A stretch of DNA of 15,734 nt from Oscillospiraceae bacterium. GTDB lineage: Bacteria > Bacillota > Clostridia > Oscillospirales > Acutalibacteraceae. Location of the stretch: assembly GCA_031270785.1 (NCBI GenBank), contig JAISWM010000031.1:1-15734 (forward strand). The letters run 5' to 3'. Each line of letters opens with the position of its first letter. Positions within the stretch are counted from its first letter, which is position 1. Below are positions 1-5,849 of the stretch, in pieces. Under the pieces are notes generated by a model. The model ran no database searches, was not told the origin of the DNA, and was given only the letters and a program-made list of their open reading frames with translations. The position numbers were made by a program, and so were the translations under genes.

Positions 1-39
1 AAATATCATGAATGCTATAAATAAAGCTATATCAAACAT
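1..39 (-). CDS. Start of an unidentified membrane protein, running off the left edge
   Basis: Only 13 codons are visible, read leftward from an ATG at 39-37: MFDIALFIAFMIF. The start is supported by a good Shine-Dalgarno sequence, GGGGGTGAG, on the minus strand at 51-43, seven bases from the ATG if counted from the G-run. The hydrophobic N-terminus suggests a membrane segment. It resembles the start of small Clostridial membrane proteins such as CvpA, but that is a guess and too little is visible to name it. The opposite strand offers no competing gene here. Confidence 0.45.
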   Translation of the reverse strand, partial: MFDIALFIAFMIF

Positions 40-392
40 ATGCTCACCCCCAATCATTAGGGAGTGGGCTAACCGTCTTCTCAGGCTAAACTCCTGCTAC
101 AAAGATTATTATACACGATAACCTTTAAAATGGCATTATTATTTTAGATTAAATATATTTAGTTAGTGTTAATCACTAATTTTTATTTTGATATATGAAT
201 AAATATGTTTTAAAGTGATTAATATAGCTAAAATGATCTTAAAACTTGGGGAAATTAAAAAATTCTGACGCTTTTTAAATAAAGGCGCCGGGTTTTTTTA
301 TCATGTGCGCTTGAAAAGCGCTAAAAATATCTGTGTGCACTCACTGTGGCTGGTAAAAAGTTTAAACAATCCCCATTTTTTTATTTGAGAGA
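40..392. other. Gene-free stretch with small inverted repeats
   Basis: No coding region can be supported here. Visible structures are a 6-bp inverted repeat TTAGTG/CACTAA with a 5-nt spacer at 163-179, which could be an operator, and a perfect hairpin GCGCTT-GAA-AAGCGC at 307-321. A weak stem near 274-293 is followed by a run of seven T's, but the T-run is displaced from the stem, so it is not a convincing terminator. Confidence 0.4.
43..113 (-). promoter_or_regulatory. Leader of the minus-strand gene with a hairpin
   Basis: On the minus strand the region upstream of the ATG at 39 can fold. GGAGT at 94-90 pairs with ACTCC at 65-61 across a 24-nt loop in which the sequence TTAGCC occurs twice. 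It is followed by the ribosome binding site GGGGGTGAG. A perfect TATAAT lies on the minus strand at 113-108, but the candidate -35 (ATGCCA at 136-131) is weak. The hairpin close to the ribosome binding site could be a control element. I could not match it to a known riboswitch. Confidence 0.3.
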
Positions 393-509
393 TATAGCTG
401 TTTCGTTTGAAAAGCGTCTAATTTTTATGACTTTCTCCCAGCCGGCGGCTGGGAGAAAGTACACGGATAAATTTACTTTTGAGGACTGTTTTAAATCGCA
501 TCAGCTATA
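393..509 (+). repeat. Family A palindromic element, copy A1 (117 bp)
   Basis: The element starts TATAGCTGTTTCG and ends CAGCTATA, so its termini form the inverted repeat TATAGCTG. The centre is the perfect stem ACTTTCTCCC..GGGAGAAAGT at 430-460. Close copies occur at 8505-8621, 8927-9042 and 15627-15734 in the opposite orientation, and a truncated one lies at 7094-7182. The compact size, terminal inverted repeats, lack of coding capacity and multiple copies are typical of MITE-like non-autonomous elements. Confidence 0.85.
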
Positions 510-750
510 TATAAATAGTTTTTATAGCAAACTTGTTCTAAATTTCGAAGTTTTGAACTGTGTTGCCACTGCTTTGGCCCCCAAAATAACATTATTTGAC
601 AAATTTTAGTTTATGTCATATTATTTACTATGCAAATTATGCAAAAAATTATAAAAAATAGTTGTATTAGCACTTTTGCATTGGTATAATGTGATGCGTG
701 AGTGTAGTAAACTTATAAAACATTGATTTTATGTTTATAGGTGTTTAATA
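510..750. other. Gene-free stretch with a possible promoter
   Basis: No gene is supported. The only signal is the promoter-like sequence at 662-690. Downstream, about 713-741, an AT-rich hairpin can form (ATAAAACAT against ATGTTTAT). No start codon with a good ribosome binding site follows before the translocase gene at 1558. Confidence 0.4.
662..690 (+). promoter_or_regulatory. Candidate extended -10 promoter
   Basis: TTGTAT at 662-667 is followed after 17 bases by a perfect TATAAT at 685-690, preceded by TG at 682-683 (TGGTATAAT, an extended -10). It points toward element B1 and, about 870 bases on, the ATP/ADP translocase. It could drive a long translocase leader or a non-coding RNA. The sequence match is good, but its role is inferred. 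Confidence 0.45.
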
Positions 751-990
751 GACCTGTCCGTAAACTTCACAGAGCGCAAACTATCGAAAAATGGATAGTG
801 GTCCAAATTAATTGATAATAATCTTTCACCCCCGCCATAGGCGTGGGGTGAAAGAAGGAATTTCAACTATTTTGACCCACACCCGAAAAATGCATCACTT
901 AAAAAATTGCTTTGCACCAAAATTTCCTTGGAGTATTTTTATACGCCGTCGTCGATTTTGATTGCAATCTGTAAAGTTTACGGACAGGTC
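751..990. repeat. Family B element with 22-bp terminal inverted repeats (240 bp)
   Basis: The left end at 751-772 (GACCTGTCCGTAAAC, then TTCACAG) and the reverse complement of the right end at 969-990 agree at 21 of 22 positions. The outer 15 bases are identical. TA lies immediately outside both ends (749-750 and 991-992), which fits the TA target duplication of IS630/Tc1-mariner type elements. A family C palindrome (800-884) sits inside. There is no room for a transposase, so this would be a non-autonomous element. Related ends occur at 7221 and 15596, each also preceded by TA. Confidence 0.8.
800..884 (+). repeat. Family C palindromic element, copy C1, inside B1
   Basis: This is an 85-bp imperfect palindrome. 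The left arm reads GGTCCAAATTAATTGATAAT and the right arm TTTCAACTATTTTGACCC. The centre is a GC-rich stem, CTTTCACCCCCGCC with GGCGTGGGGTGAAAG. Other copies are at 1229-1310, 7265-7349, 8636-8724, 8758-8838, 12107-12183 and 12314-12395. Confidence 0.75.
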
Positions 991-1063
991 TAATGTTTAT
1001 CAAGCTAAGCGGCTTTTTGCTTAGTTTATCTCATAATTTTGCGCACTAATCATATTTATTTTT

Positions 1064-1175
1064 TATAGCTGTTACACTTGAAAAAAGTAAATTTGTTTAT
1101 ACGGTCTTTCCCCGCCTCAGGCGGGGAGAAAAAGAATGACAAAAAATTAGGCATTTTTCAAGGGAGTTAGCTATA
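1064..1175 (+). repeat. Family A-like element, copy A2 (112 bp, diverged)
   Basis: It starts TATAGCTGTTACACTTGAAA and ends CAAGGGAGTTAGCTATA, so the termini are inverted repeats of about 25 bp with mismatches. The core at 1106-1130 is the stem CTTTCCCCGCC-TCA-GGCGGGG-AGAAA. This centre is the family C type of stem (CCCCGCC) within family A type ends, which links the two families. Confidence 0.65.
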
Positions 1176-1228
1176 TAATAAAAATCATTTAGAAACGTGA
1201 TGTTATTTACGTTTTTCCTGTTATTGCC

Positions 1229-1310
1229 GGTCATGCCTCAAAATAGTTGAAATCGCTTCTTTCATCCCCGCGTTCTAGCGGGGGAAAGATATTATCAACT
1301 AATTTGGACC
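1229..1310 (-). repeat. Family C palindromic element, copy C2
   Basis: This copy is in reverse orientation. It starts GGTCATGCCTCAAAATAG, runs through a stem TTCATCCCCGC/GCGGGGGAAAG and ends ATCAACTAATTTGGACC. The arms match the consensus of the other copies. A short minus-strand open frame over it (1231-1416) is explained by the repeat. Confidence 0.7.
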
Positions 1311-1557
1311 GCCACCGTTGTTGCCGGCAGGGAAAAATACGGCTAATACTCTTGAAAAATGTCCGGCTTTTCGTGCTTCTTGCTCCTCTATAGGTAAGGG
1401 AAAGCTGCGCGAACAAATTTATTTTTTCAAGAGCAGCAGCTATATAAATGCCACTGTTTTGAATGGTTTTTACTAAGGGGAGGAGTGGTTTTTAAGGCTT
1501 AAAGTTTATTATGCAAACGCACATTTTCATTTTTAATTGTAAAGGAGCAATGCCAAA

Positions 1558-3066
1558 ATGAACGAAACACAAAATGAAACAATTGTTAAACCACAGTTTA
1601 GTAAAATTCAGTCCCTACTCTGGCCGGTACACGGGTACGAAATGAAAAAATTTTTTCCAATGAGCATGTTAATGTTTTGTATTTTATTCGTATACACAAT
1701 GGTCAGAGACCTAAAAGACGTTTTTATTCAAAAGTATGCTGTTTGCGGTGGAACCGAACTTATTCCAGTTCTTAAATTATGGTTTGTTATGCCGGCGGCA
1801 TTTTTAATAATTATGCTTTTTACATTTTTAGTAAATAAATTTGGAACTAAGAACACTTTTTACATAATGGTAAGTATATTTATGGCATTTTACATAATAT
1901 TTTTATTTGTTCTGTTTCCAAATGCAAAATCACTGCATTTAGGCGTGGAAAAAGTAAGAAGTATGCAGCAATCTGCACCCGGGCTGTTTTTCTATGTAGT
2001 GCCTTGCCTTACTAACTGGTCTTACACATTATTTTATATTTTCTCAGAAATTTGGGGAACAATGGCTATATCTTCTCTGTTTTGGCAATTTGCCAACCAA
2101 ATCACAAAGAAAACCGAAGTTAAAAGATTTTTCGGTTTGTATGCTTTAATCGGTAATATTGGGGTATTTTTATCCGGTACGGCTCTTAATGAGATGTCAA
2201 AACCATCAGGGGACGAATTTGACAGAAATGTTAAAATATTAATTGGATGCTGTATATTCTTCTGCGTTGCGACTATGGCTGTATATTACTATATGCACAG
2301 CGCAATTATGACGGATCCAAGATTTTATGACCCTTCGGAAGTAAAAGCAGTTAAAAAGAAAGCTAAAGTTGGTATGATGGATGGTATTAAATTTTTATTT
2401 ACATCACCGTATTTGTTGTTAATCTGCGTTTTAGTTCTTGCGTACGGTGTTTCCATTAACTTTACAGAAGTTGTCTGGAAAGAGCAAATGCGAGCAACGC
2501 TTACAAACGCAAATGATTATAGCGGTATGATGGGCAGACTTTCCCAATTTACAGCTGTATTTACAATAGCCGCCACTCTTTTAAGCACAAACATATTAAG
2601 AAGGTTCAGTTGGAAAATAAGTGCCATAATTACTCCAATGGTGATGCTTATTCTTGGCGGACTGTTCTTTGCGCTCATGGCGTATGGAAAAATGGGTAAA
2701 ACATATTTATTCGGCGTGTCAATACCGATTCTTGCAATATGGGTAGGGCTTTTCGTAGATGCACTTGCCAAAAGCATAAAATACTGCTTATTTGATTCAA
2801 CAAAGAGTATGGCATATATACCTCTTGATACGGATACAAGAGTTAAGGGTCAAGCTACGGTTGAAGTCATCGGGGGACGTGCGGGGAAAGCCGGCGCTTC
2901 CACTATAAGTTATATATTAACAAACATTATTTCTGCGGGAAGCAAAATTTCATCTCATTTAGGTATTATTATTCCAATGTTTGCCATAACTGTTATCGGG
3001 TGGTTAATGTCGGTTGTAAAACTTAGCAAAAAATACGAAGAAAAAATTGCTGAGCAAAGTAAATAA
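1558..3066 (+). CDS. tlc: ATP/ADP translocase (Tlc/NTT family)
   Basis: A nucleotide antiporter of the inner membrane that exchanges host ATP for bacterial ADP, used by obligate intracellular bacteria and plastids. The 502-residue length is typical, and the hydrophobicity fits about 12 membrane helices. It aligns by eye with Rickettsia Tlc1 throughout: LWPVHGYEMKKF near residue 21, LFWQFANQITK at 174-184, MTDPRFYDP at 251-259, DSTKSMAYIPLD at 413-424 and RVKGQATVEVIGGR at 428-441. The hydrophilic tail KKYEEKIAEQ is also usual. The start is ATG 1558, with AAAGGAG at 1541-1547. An ATG at 1550 in another frame stops after three codons. The gene stands alone between two repeat regions. Family assignment is firm. 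Substrate (ATP/ADP rather than another nucleotide) follows from overall similarity and is not demonstrated. Confidence 0.95.
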   Translation: MNETQNETIVKPQFSKIQSLLWPVHGYEMKKFFPMSMLMFCILFVYTMVRDLKDVFIQKYAVCGGTELIPVLKLWFVMPAAFLIIMLFTFLVNKFGTKNTFYIMVSIFMAFYIIFLFVLFPNAKSLHLGVEKVRSMQQSAPGLFFYVVPCLTNWSYTLFYIFSEIWGTMAISSLFWQFANQITKKTEVKRFFGLYALIGNIGVFLSGTALNEMSKPSGDEFDRNVKILIGCCIFFCVATMAVYYYMHSAIMTDPRFYDPSEVKAVKKKAKVGMMDGIKFLFTSPYLLLICVLVLAYGVSINFTEVVWKEQMRATLTNANDYSGMMGRLSQFTAVFTIAATLLSTNILRRFSWKISAIITPMVMLILGGLFFALMAYGKMGKTYLFGVSIPILAIWVGLFVDALAKSIKYCLFDSTKSMAYIPLDTDTRVKGQATVEVIGGRAGKAGASTISYILTNIISAGSKISSHLGIIIPMFAITVIGWLMSVVKLSKKYEEKIAEQSK

Positions 3067-3080
3067 TATGGCTCTTTTCG

Positions 3081-3414
3081 GTTGTAAGCCAAATTAGTTG
3101 GTAATATCATCTTTTTCCCCCCGCCTTTTGGCGGGGGGGAAAACGTAAATAACGCTGCGTTTCTGGGTTGTAAGCCAAATTGCTTGGTAATAACTTTTCC
3201 CCCGCCTTCGGCGGGGGAAAAAACGTAGATACCACCGCGTTTCTGGGTTGTAGGCCAAATTAGTTGATATCTTTTTCCCCCGCCTTTGGCGGGGGAAAAA
3301 ACATAAATAATACCACGTTTCTAGATTGTGAGCCACATTAGTTGGTAATATCATTTTTCCCCCCGCCTTTTGGCGGGGGGAAAACTCAAATAACGCTGCG
3401 TTTTTAACCTGCCA
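3081..3414. repeat. Tandem array of four hairpin units (family D)
   Basis: Four units start at 3081, 3167, 3247 and 3325 with GTTGTAAGCC or a close variant, giving spacings of 86, 80 and 78 bases. Each holds AAATTAGTTG, then a perfect GC stem (3113-3144, 3195-3221, 3272-3300, 3354-3384) of the form TTTTCCCCCGCC-loop-GGCGGGGGAAAA, then a tail such as AAATAACGCTGCGTTTCTG. The left arm matches family C and the tail matches family E. Units differ by small insertions and base changes, mostly outside the stems. The array begins 14 bases after the translocase stop, so it would form the 3' end of that transcript. Confidence 0.85.
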
Positions 3415-3619
3415 CATGGAAATTCATGGAAATTAAAGCGAGCCGGATATAACACCAAGGGTAAAATTTTTTTAATTTTCTCGCTTATTACGCCGCAGAT
3501 TAATAAAGACAATATAATTATTAAAAAATATTTAAAAGTGTTGACAAAATCATTTTAATATATTATAATTAAAGAGTCAGAATTTTAATTTATTTTTTAA
3601 TAAAGAGGAGTGTTTATAT
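3408..3619 (+). repeat. Duplicated GTPase upstream segment, copy 1
   Basis: This segment matches 4585-4796. Similarity begins around CTGCCACATGG and is imperfect at first (for example ATATAACACCAAGG against CTATAACACTAAGG). From 3511 to 3618 it is identical, base for base, to 4688-4795. It contains the promoter, the leader and the ribosome binding site of GTPase 1. The whole promoter-plus-gene unit was therefore probably duplicated, with the control region kept far more strictly than the coding regions. Confidence 0.85.
3541..3569 (+). promoter_or_regulatory. Consensus housekeeping promoter of GTPase 1
   Basis: TTGACA at 3541-3546, a 17-base spacer and TATAAT at 3564-3569 form a perfect sigma-70/sigma-A promoter. 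Transcription would start near 3576, giving a leader of about 45 bases. The leader ends in the ribosome binding site AAAGAGGAG at 3602-3610, nine bases before a TTG start. Strong constitutive expression is inferred. Confidence 0.88.
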
Positions 3620-4249
3620 TTGAAATTTTTAAAGAAATTATTGGTATTTGTAGGTGCATCACTTTGCAGCGTATGCGCAGGTTTTTCAGTTTCAGGTGCT
3701 CCATTTAAAGTAGTTTTGCTCGGTGATACGTGTGTCGGAAAGACATGCATCATGAACAGGGCAGTGCATGGTAATTTTCCAACAGAAGTACTGGCAACTA
3801 TAGGAACAGATTTTTCCATACTTACAATAAATGGGGTTAAACTTCAGGTTTGGGATACTGCTGGCATGGAAAGATTCCGCAGCATAGTATCCACTTACAC
3901 AAGAGATGCTGATGTCGCCGTTGTGGTATTTGGCTGTGATAAACTAGACTCGGTCAAAAACCTGCCGTGCTGGTTACGATTCGTAACTGAACATTGCCCC
4001 CCCAACTGCCATGTTGTAGTTGTGGGCAACAAATTTGATTTAATAAACCGTGATTATGATAATGATAATTTAAAAGATTTGCAGGATACGGAATATTTCG
4101 CAGTTAGCGCAAAAACCGGCGAAGGTATCCAGGAACTTTTTACGCGTATTGTAAATGAGGTATCGGATTCTATACCGGCACATGGACATGATTTTTCAGA
4201 ATTCGAAGAGGAACTCGAAGAAGAACCTAAGCCAAAATGCTCGTGCTAA
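3620..4249 (+). CDS. Secreted Rab-like small GTPase with C-terminal CSC (GTPase 1)
   Basis: A 209-residue Ras-superfamily GTPase, Rab type, with an N-terminal signal peptide: MKFLKKLL, a hydrophobic stretch and a likely cleavage after VCA at residue 20. All nucleotide-binding motifs are present: P-loop GDTCVGKT 35-42, switch I Thr60 in TIGTDF (Rab motif), WDTAGMERF 78-86, NKFD 137-140 and SAK 163-165. The protein ends in an acidic stretch and PKPKCSC, matching the Cys-x-Cys tail that Rab proteins use for geranylgeranylation. The switch II Gln needed for GTP hydrolysis is Met83. The start is TTG, forced by the ribosome binding site and by the lack of another start before the P-loop. Neighbours are a paralogue and an ATP/ADP translocase, suggesting an exported factor acting on host membrane traffic. 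Folding and secretion are inferred; the motifs are seen. Confidence 0.9.
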   Translation: MKFLKKLLVFVGASLCSVCAGFSVSGAPFKVVLLGDTCVGKTCIMNRAVHGNFPTEVLATIGTDFSILTINGVKLQVWDTAGMERFRSIVSTYTRDADVAVVVFGCDKLDSVKNLPCWLRFVTEHCPPNCHVVVVGNKFDLINRDYDNDNLKDLQDTEYFAVSAKTGEGIQELFTRIVNEVSDSIPAHGHDFSEFEEELEEEPKPKCSC

Positions 4250-4584
4250 ACTAACCGCAGATTAGCGCAAGAAAAGGCCGAAGCCTCCCAAACGGGTAAT
4301 GGACCGGCGCGAGTTCAAAGCGCATGGGCGTGGTGGGGTGTATCCCCCCCCGCTGCCGGCGTGGGAAAGAATTGCAAATAATACCGCGTTTTAAAATGGT
4401 TTTGGCTATACGTTTGAAAAAAGTCTGAATTTCAGCAATTGTCGCCCCGCTTTCAGGTGTGACAAGAAACGCTAAGGTTTAGACTTTTTTATACTATTTT
4501 CAAATAAAAATTCGGTTTGTGAACACTTCCTTTTTTAGCAAAATTTATTGCTGAAACTAACCGTTTGAAGACGGTGGATTTAGA
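4250..4584. other. Gene-free, repeat-derived spacer between the GTPases
   Basis: No coding region is supported. It contains a GC-rich imperfect stem around 4342-4367 (CCCCCCCCGC with GGCGTGGG), the fragment ATACCGCGTTTTAAAATGG that recurs near 5628, and a family E palindrome at 4417-4490. The base composition of 4260-4370 is more GC-rich than the rest. Confidence 0.5.
4417..4490. repeat. Family E palindromic element, copy E1
   Basis: AAAAAAGTCT at 4417-4426 and AGACTTTTTT at 4481-4490 are perfect inverse complements. The next ten bases inward (GAATTTCAGC against GCTAAGGTTT) continue the pairing with mismatches. The centre contains CAATTGTCGCCCCGCTTTCAGG. The same centre and left arm occur at 5664-5710. 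The stem ends in six T's, so on the plus strand it might also end transcription of GTPase 1, but the T-run is part of the stem. Confidence 0.6.
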
Positions 4585-4796
4585 CCCGCCACATGGGGGA
4601 TTTATGAAAATTAAAGTGTGGGGCTATAACACTAAGGATAAATATTTTTTAATTTTCCCGCTTATTATATCACAGTTTAATAAAGAGAATATAATTATTA
4701 AAAAATATTTAAAAGTGTTGACAAAATCATTTTAATATATTATAATTAAAGAGTCAGAATTTTAATTTATTTTTTAATAAAGAGGAGTGTTTATAG
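4585..4796 (+). repeat. Duplicated GTPase upstream segment, copy 2
   Basis: This is the second copy of the segment at 3408-3619. Bases 4688-4795 are identical to 3511-3618 over 108 bases, covering promoter, leader and ribosome binding site. The single difference next to the start codon is T at 3619 against G at 4796. Confidence 0.85.
4718..4746 (+). promoter_or_regulatory. Consensus housekeeping promoter of GTPase 2
   Basis: TTGACA at 4718-4723, 17 bases, TATAAT at 4741-4746. It is identical to the GTPase 1 promoter. The shared leader ends in AAAGAGGAG at 4779-4787, nine bases before TTG 4797, so both genes should be transcribed and translated from equivalent signals. Confidence 0.88.
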
Positions 4797-5504
4797 TTGA
4801 ATTTTTTTAAAAAATCATTTGCAATTGTATTCGCATCAGTTTTCAGCTTATGTACATGTTTTGCAACCCCATCAGGGCAACCGGGTTATACATTAAAATT
4901 AACCTTTTTAGGCAATGGGGGCGTTAGAAAGATAAACATTATACAATGCATGGTTAATGGTTGTTCTTCAAATGAGCTTATTTCAGTTGTGGCTTATTCG
5001 GAAATGAAGTTTAAGCTTAAAAATGATAAATTTGCGAATCTGCAAATATGGGATACCGCTGGTCAAGATGACTTTCAATGCTTGGCGCCAATGTATCTAC
5101 GTAAGTCGAATTGTGTTTTTATAGTGTTTGATGTCACTTCAGAAGAAAGTTTCAAGAGTATACATCGTTGGTTGGAAGTCTTAAAAGATAATGCAGGCCA
5201 AGATTTATCGCAAATAGTAATTTCAATTTTGGCTAACAATATTGACTCATTGTCTGATCGTGTAGTATTTTCCGATGAAGGTATGGCGCAAGTTAATTCA
5301 TGGTCTAAAGAATACGAAATACATATAGGATATTACGAAGTTAGTTCAAATACGAGCATGGGAATATCCGAGACCTTAAGCGAGGTTGTGCATAAAGCAG
5401 TGGAAAAATATGATAATAGACCTCGTGTTGAGCAAGTGCCTTTAGTTGAACCGGTGCGTTTAAAAGATACAGCAGATACAGCAAAAAAAGCAGGATATTG
5501 CTGA
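4797..5504 (+). CDS. Secreted Rab-like protein with degenerate GTPase motifs (GTPase 2)
   Basis: A 235-residue paralogue of the preceding gene. The signal peptide is MNFFKKSFAIVFASVFS with probable cleavage after CFA (residue 23). Switch II is excellent (WDTAGQDDF 85-93, catalytic Gln90 kept) and FDVTSEESF 111-119 is typical of Rab/Ras folds. The P-loop is broken: GNGGVRKI 39-46 has Arg for Gly and Ile for Ser/Thr. The region matching switch I lacks TIGxDF, NKxD is NNID 147-150, and SAK is SSN 183-185. GTP binding is therefore doubtful. The tail ends ...KKAGYC with a single Cys and no Cys-x-Cys. The frame is open and a perfect promoter is kept, so it may be a functional pseudo-GTPase rather than a decaying gene. 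TTG is the only workable start with the conserved ribosome binding site. Confidence 0.85.
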   Translation: MNFFKKSFAIVFASVFSLCTCFATPSGQPGYTLKLTFLGNGGVRKINIIQCMVNGCSSNELISVVAYSEMKFKLKNDKFANLQIWDTAGQDDFQCLAPMYLRKSNCVFIVFDVTSEESFKSIHRWLEVLKDNAGQDLSQIVISILANNIDSLSDRVVFSDEGMAQVNSWSKEYEIHIGYYEVSSNTSMGISETLSEVVHKAVEKYDNRPRVEQVPLVEPVRLKDTADTAKKAGYC

Positions 5505-5849
5505 TTGCCAAGCCAAAGATTATAATAAAAATCGTTTGAAAATATAATGCTATAGCTGTTTTTCTTGAAAAGAACCAAATGAGTAAGTCATCACTCCACC
5601 CGCTGGTAGGAGAAGGAAACATAAATAACACCACGTTTCGAAATGGTTTTAGCCATACACCTGAAAAAAACTAAATTTTAGCAATTGTCGCCCCGCTTTC
5701 AGGCGGGGCGATGGCGTGTTTGTGTAGCTTATTTTCAAAAAAACAGCTATAATATTCGTATTACAGCGCAAGGCATTCTAGGCAGGCGAAAGCAAAGATG
5801 TTATTAAGGCGGAGAATTGTAAACCGCTTATTTTTTGTATAAAAAGAAG
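5505..5849. other. Gene-free, repeat-containing spacer
   Basis: It holds a family A left-end fragment (TATAGCTGTTTTTCTTGAAA near 5551) and a family E copy at about 5625-5751. The rest (5758-5834) shows nothing recognisable apart from GGCGGAG at 5810-5816. No strong promoter for the amidohydrolase was found. A TATAAT at 5748-5753 is made by the end of the E element but has no -35. Confidence 0.45.
5625..5751. repeat. Family E palindromic element, copy E2
   Basis: The left part ACACCACGTTTCGAAATGG and the centre CAATTGTCGCCCCGCTTTCAGG match E1 at 4380-4460. The centre forms a perfect stem CGCCCCGC-TTTCA-GGCGGGGCG at 5688-5710. The right end TTCAAAAAAACAGCTATA carries the family A terminus CAGCTATA, so E and A share ends. 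Confidence 0.6.

Larger units (their letters stand above)
991..1557. other. Gene-free, repeat-containing region upstream of the translocase
   Basis: Outside elements A2 and C2 nothing coding is supported. The segment at 1448-1476 (ATGCCACTGTTTTGAATGG and following) resembles fragments near 4383, 5628 and 8868, so it is probably another repeat remnant. No convincing -35/-10 pair was found directly upstream of the translocase. Confidence 0.4.

Noticed and set aside
346..609. 87-codon plus-strand open frame starting at GTG
   Set aside because: It runs straight through repeat A1, has no ribosome binding site and no recognisable protein motif; the repeat explains it.
1231..1416. 61-codon minus-strand open frame
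   Set aside because: It overlaps the C2 repeat and adjacent gap, and has no motif or ribosome binding site.
3081..3414. CRISPR array
   Set aside because: Units are 78-86 bp with conserved hairpins throughout and no alternation of short repeats with unique spacers; no cas genes nearby.
3094..3417. 107-codon minus-strand open frame with repeated FFPR..RRGK peptides
   Set aside because: It is the translation of the four hairpin units; the peptide repeats follow from the DNA repeat and no ribosome binding site or other sign of translation was seen.
4797..5504. Calling GTPase 2 a pseudogene
   Set aside because: The motifs are broken, but the frame is intact over 235 codons and signal peptide, promoter and ribosome binding site are preserved, so a functional pseudo-GTPase is equally likely.
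5333..5634. Overlapping minus-strand open frames at the end of GTPase 2
   Set aside because: They are antisense to a well-supported gene and a repeat; no family resemblance.
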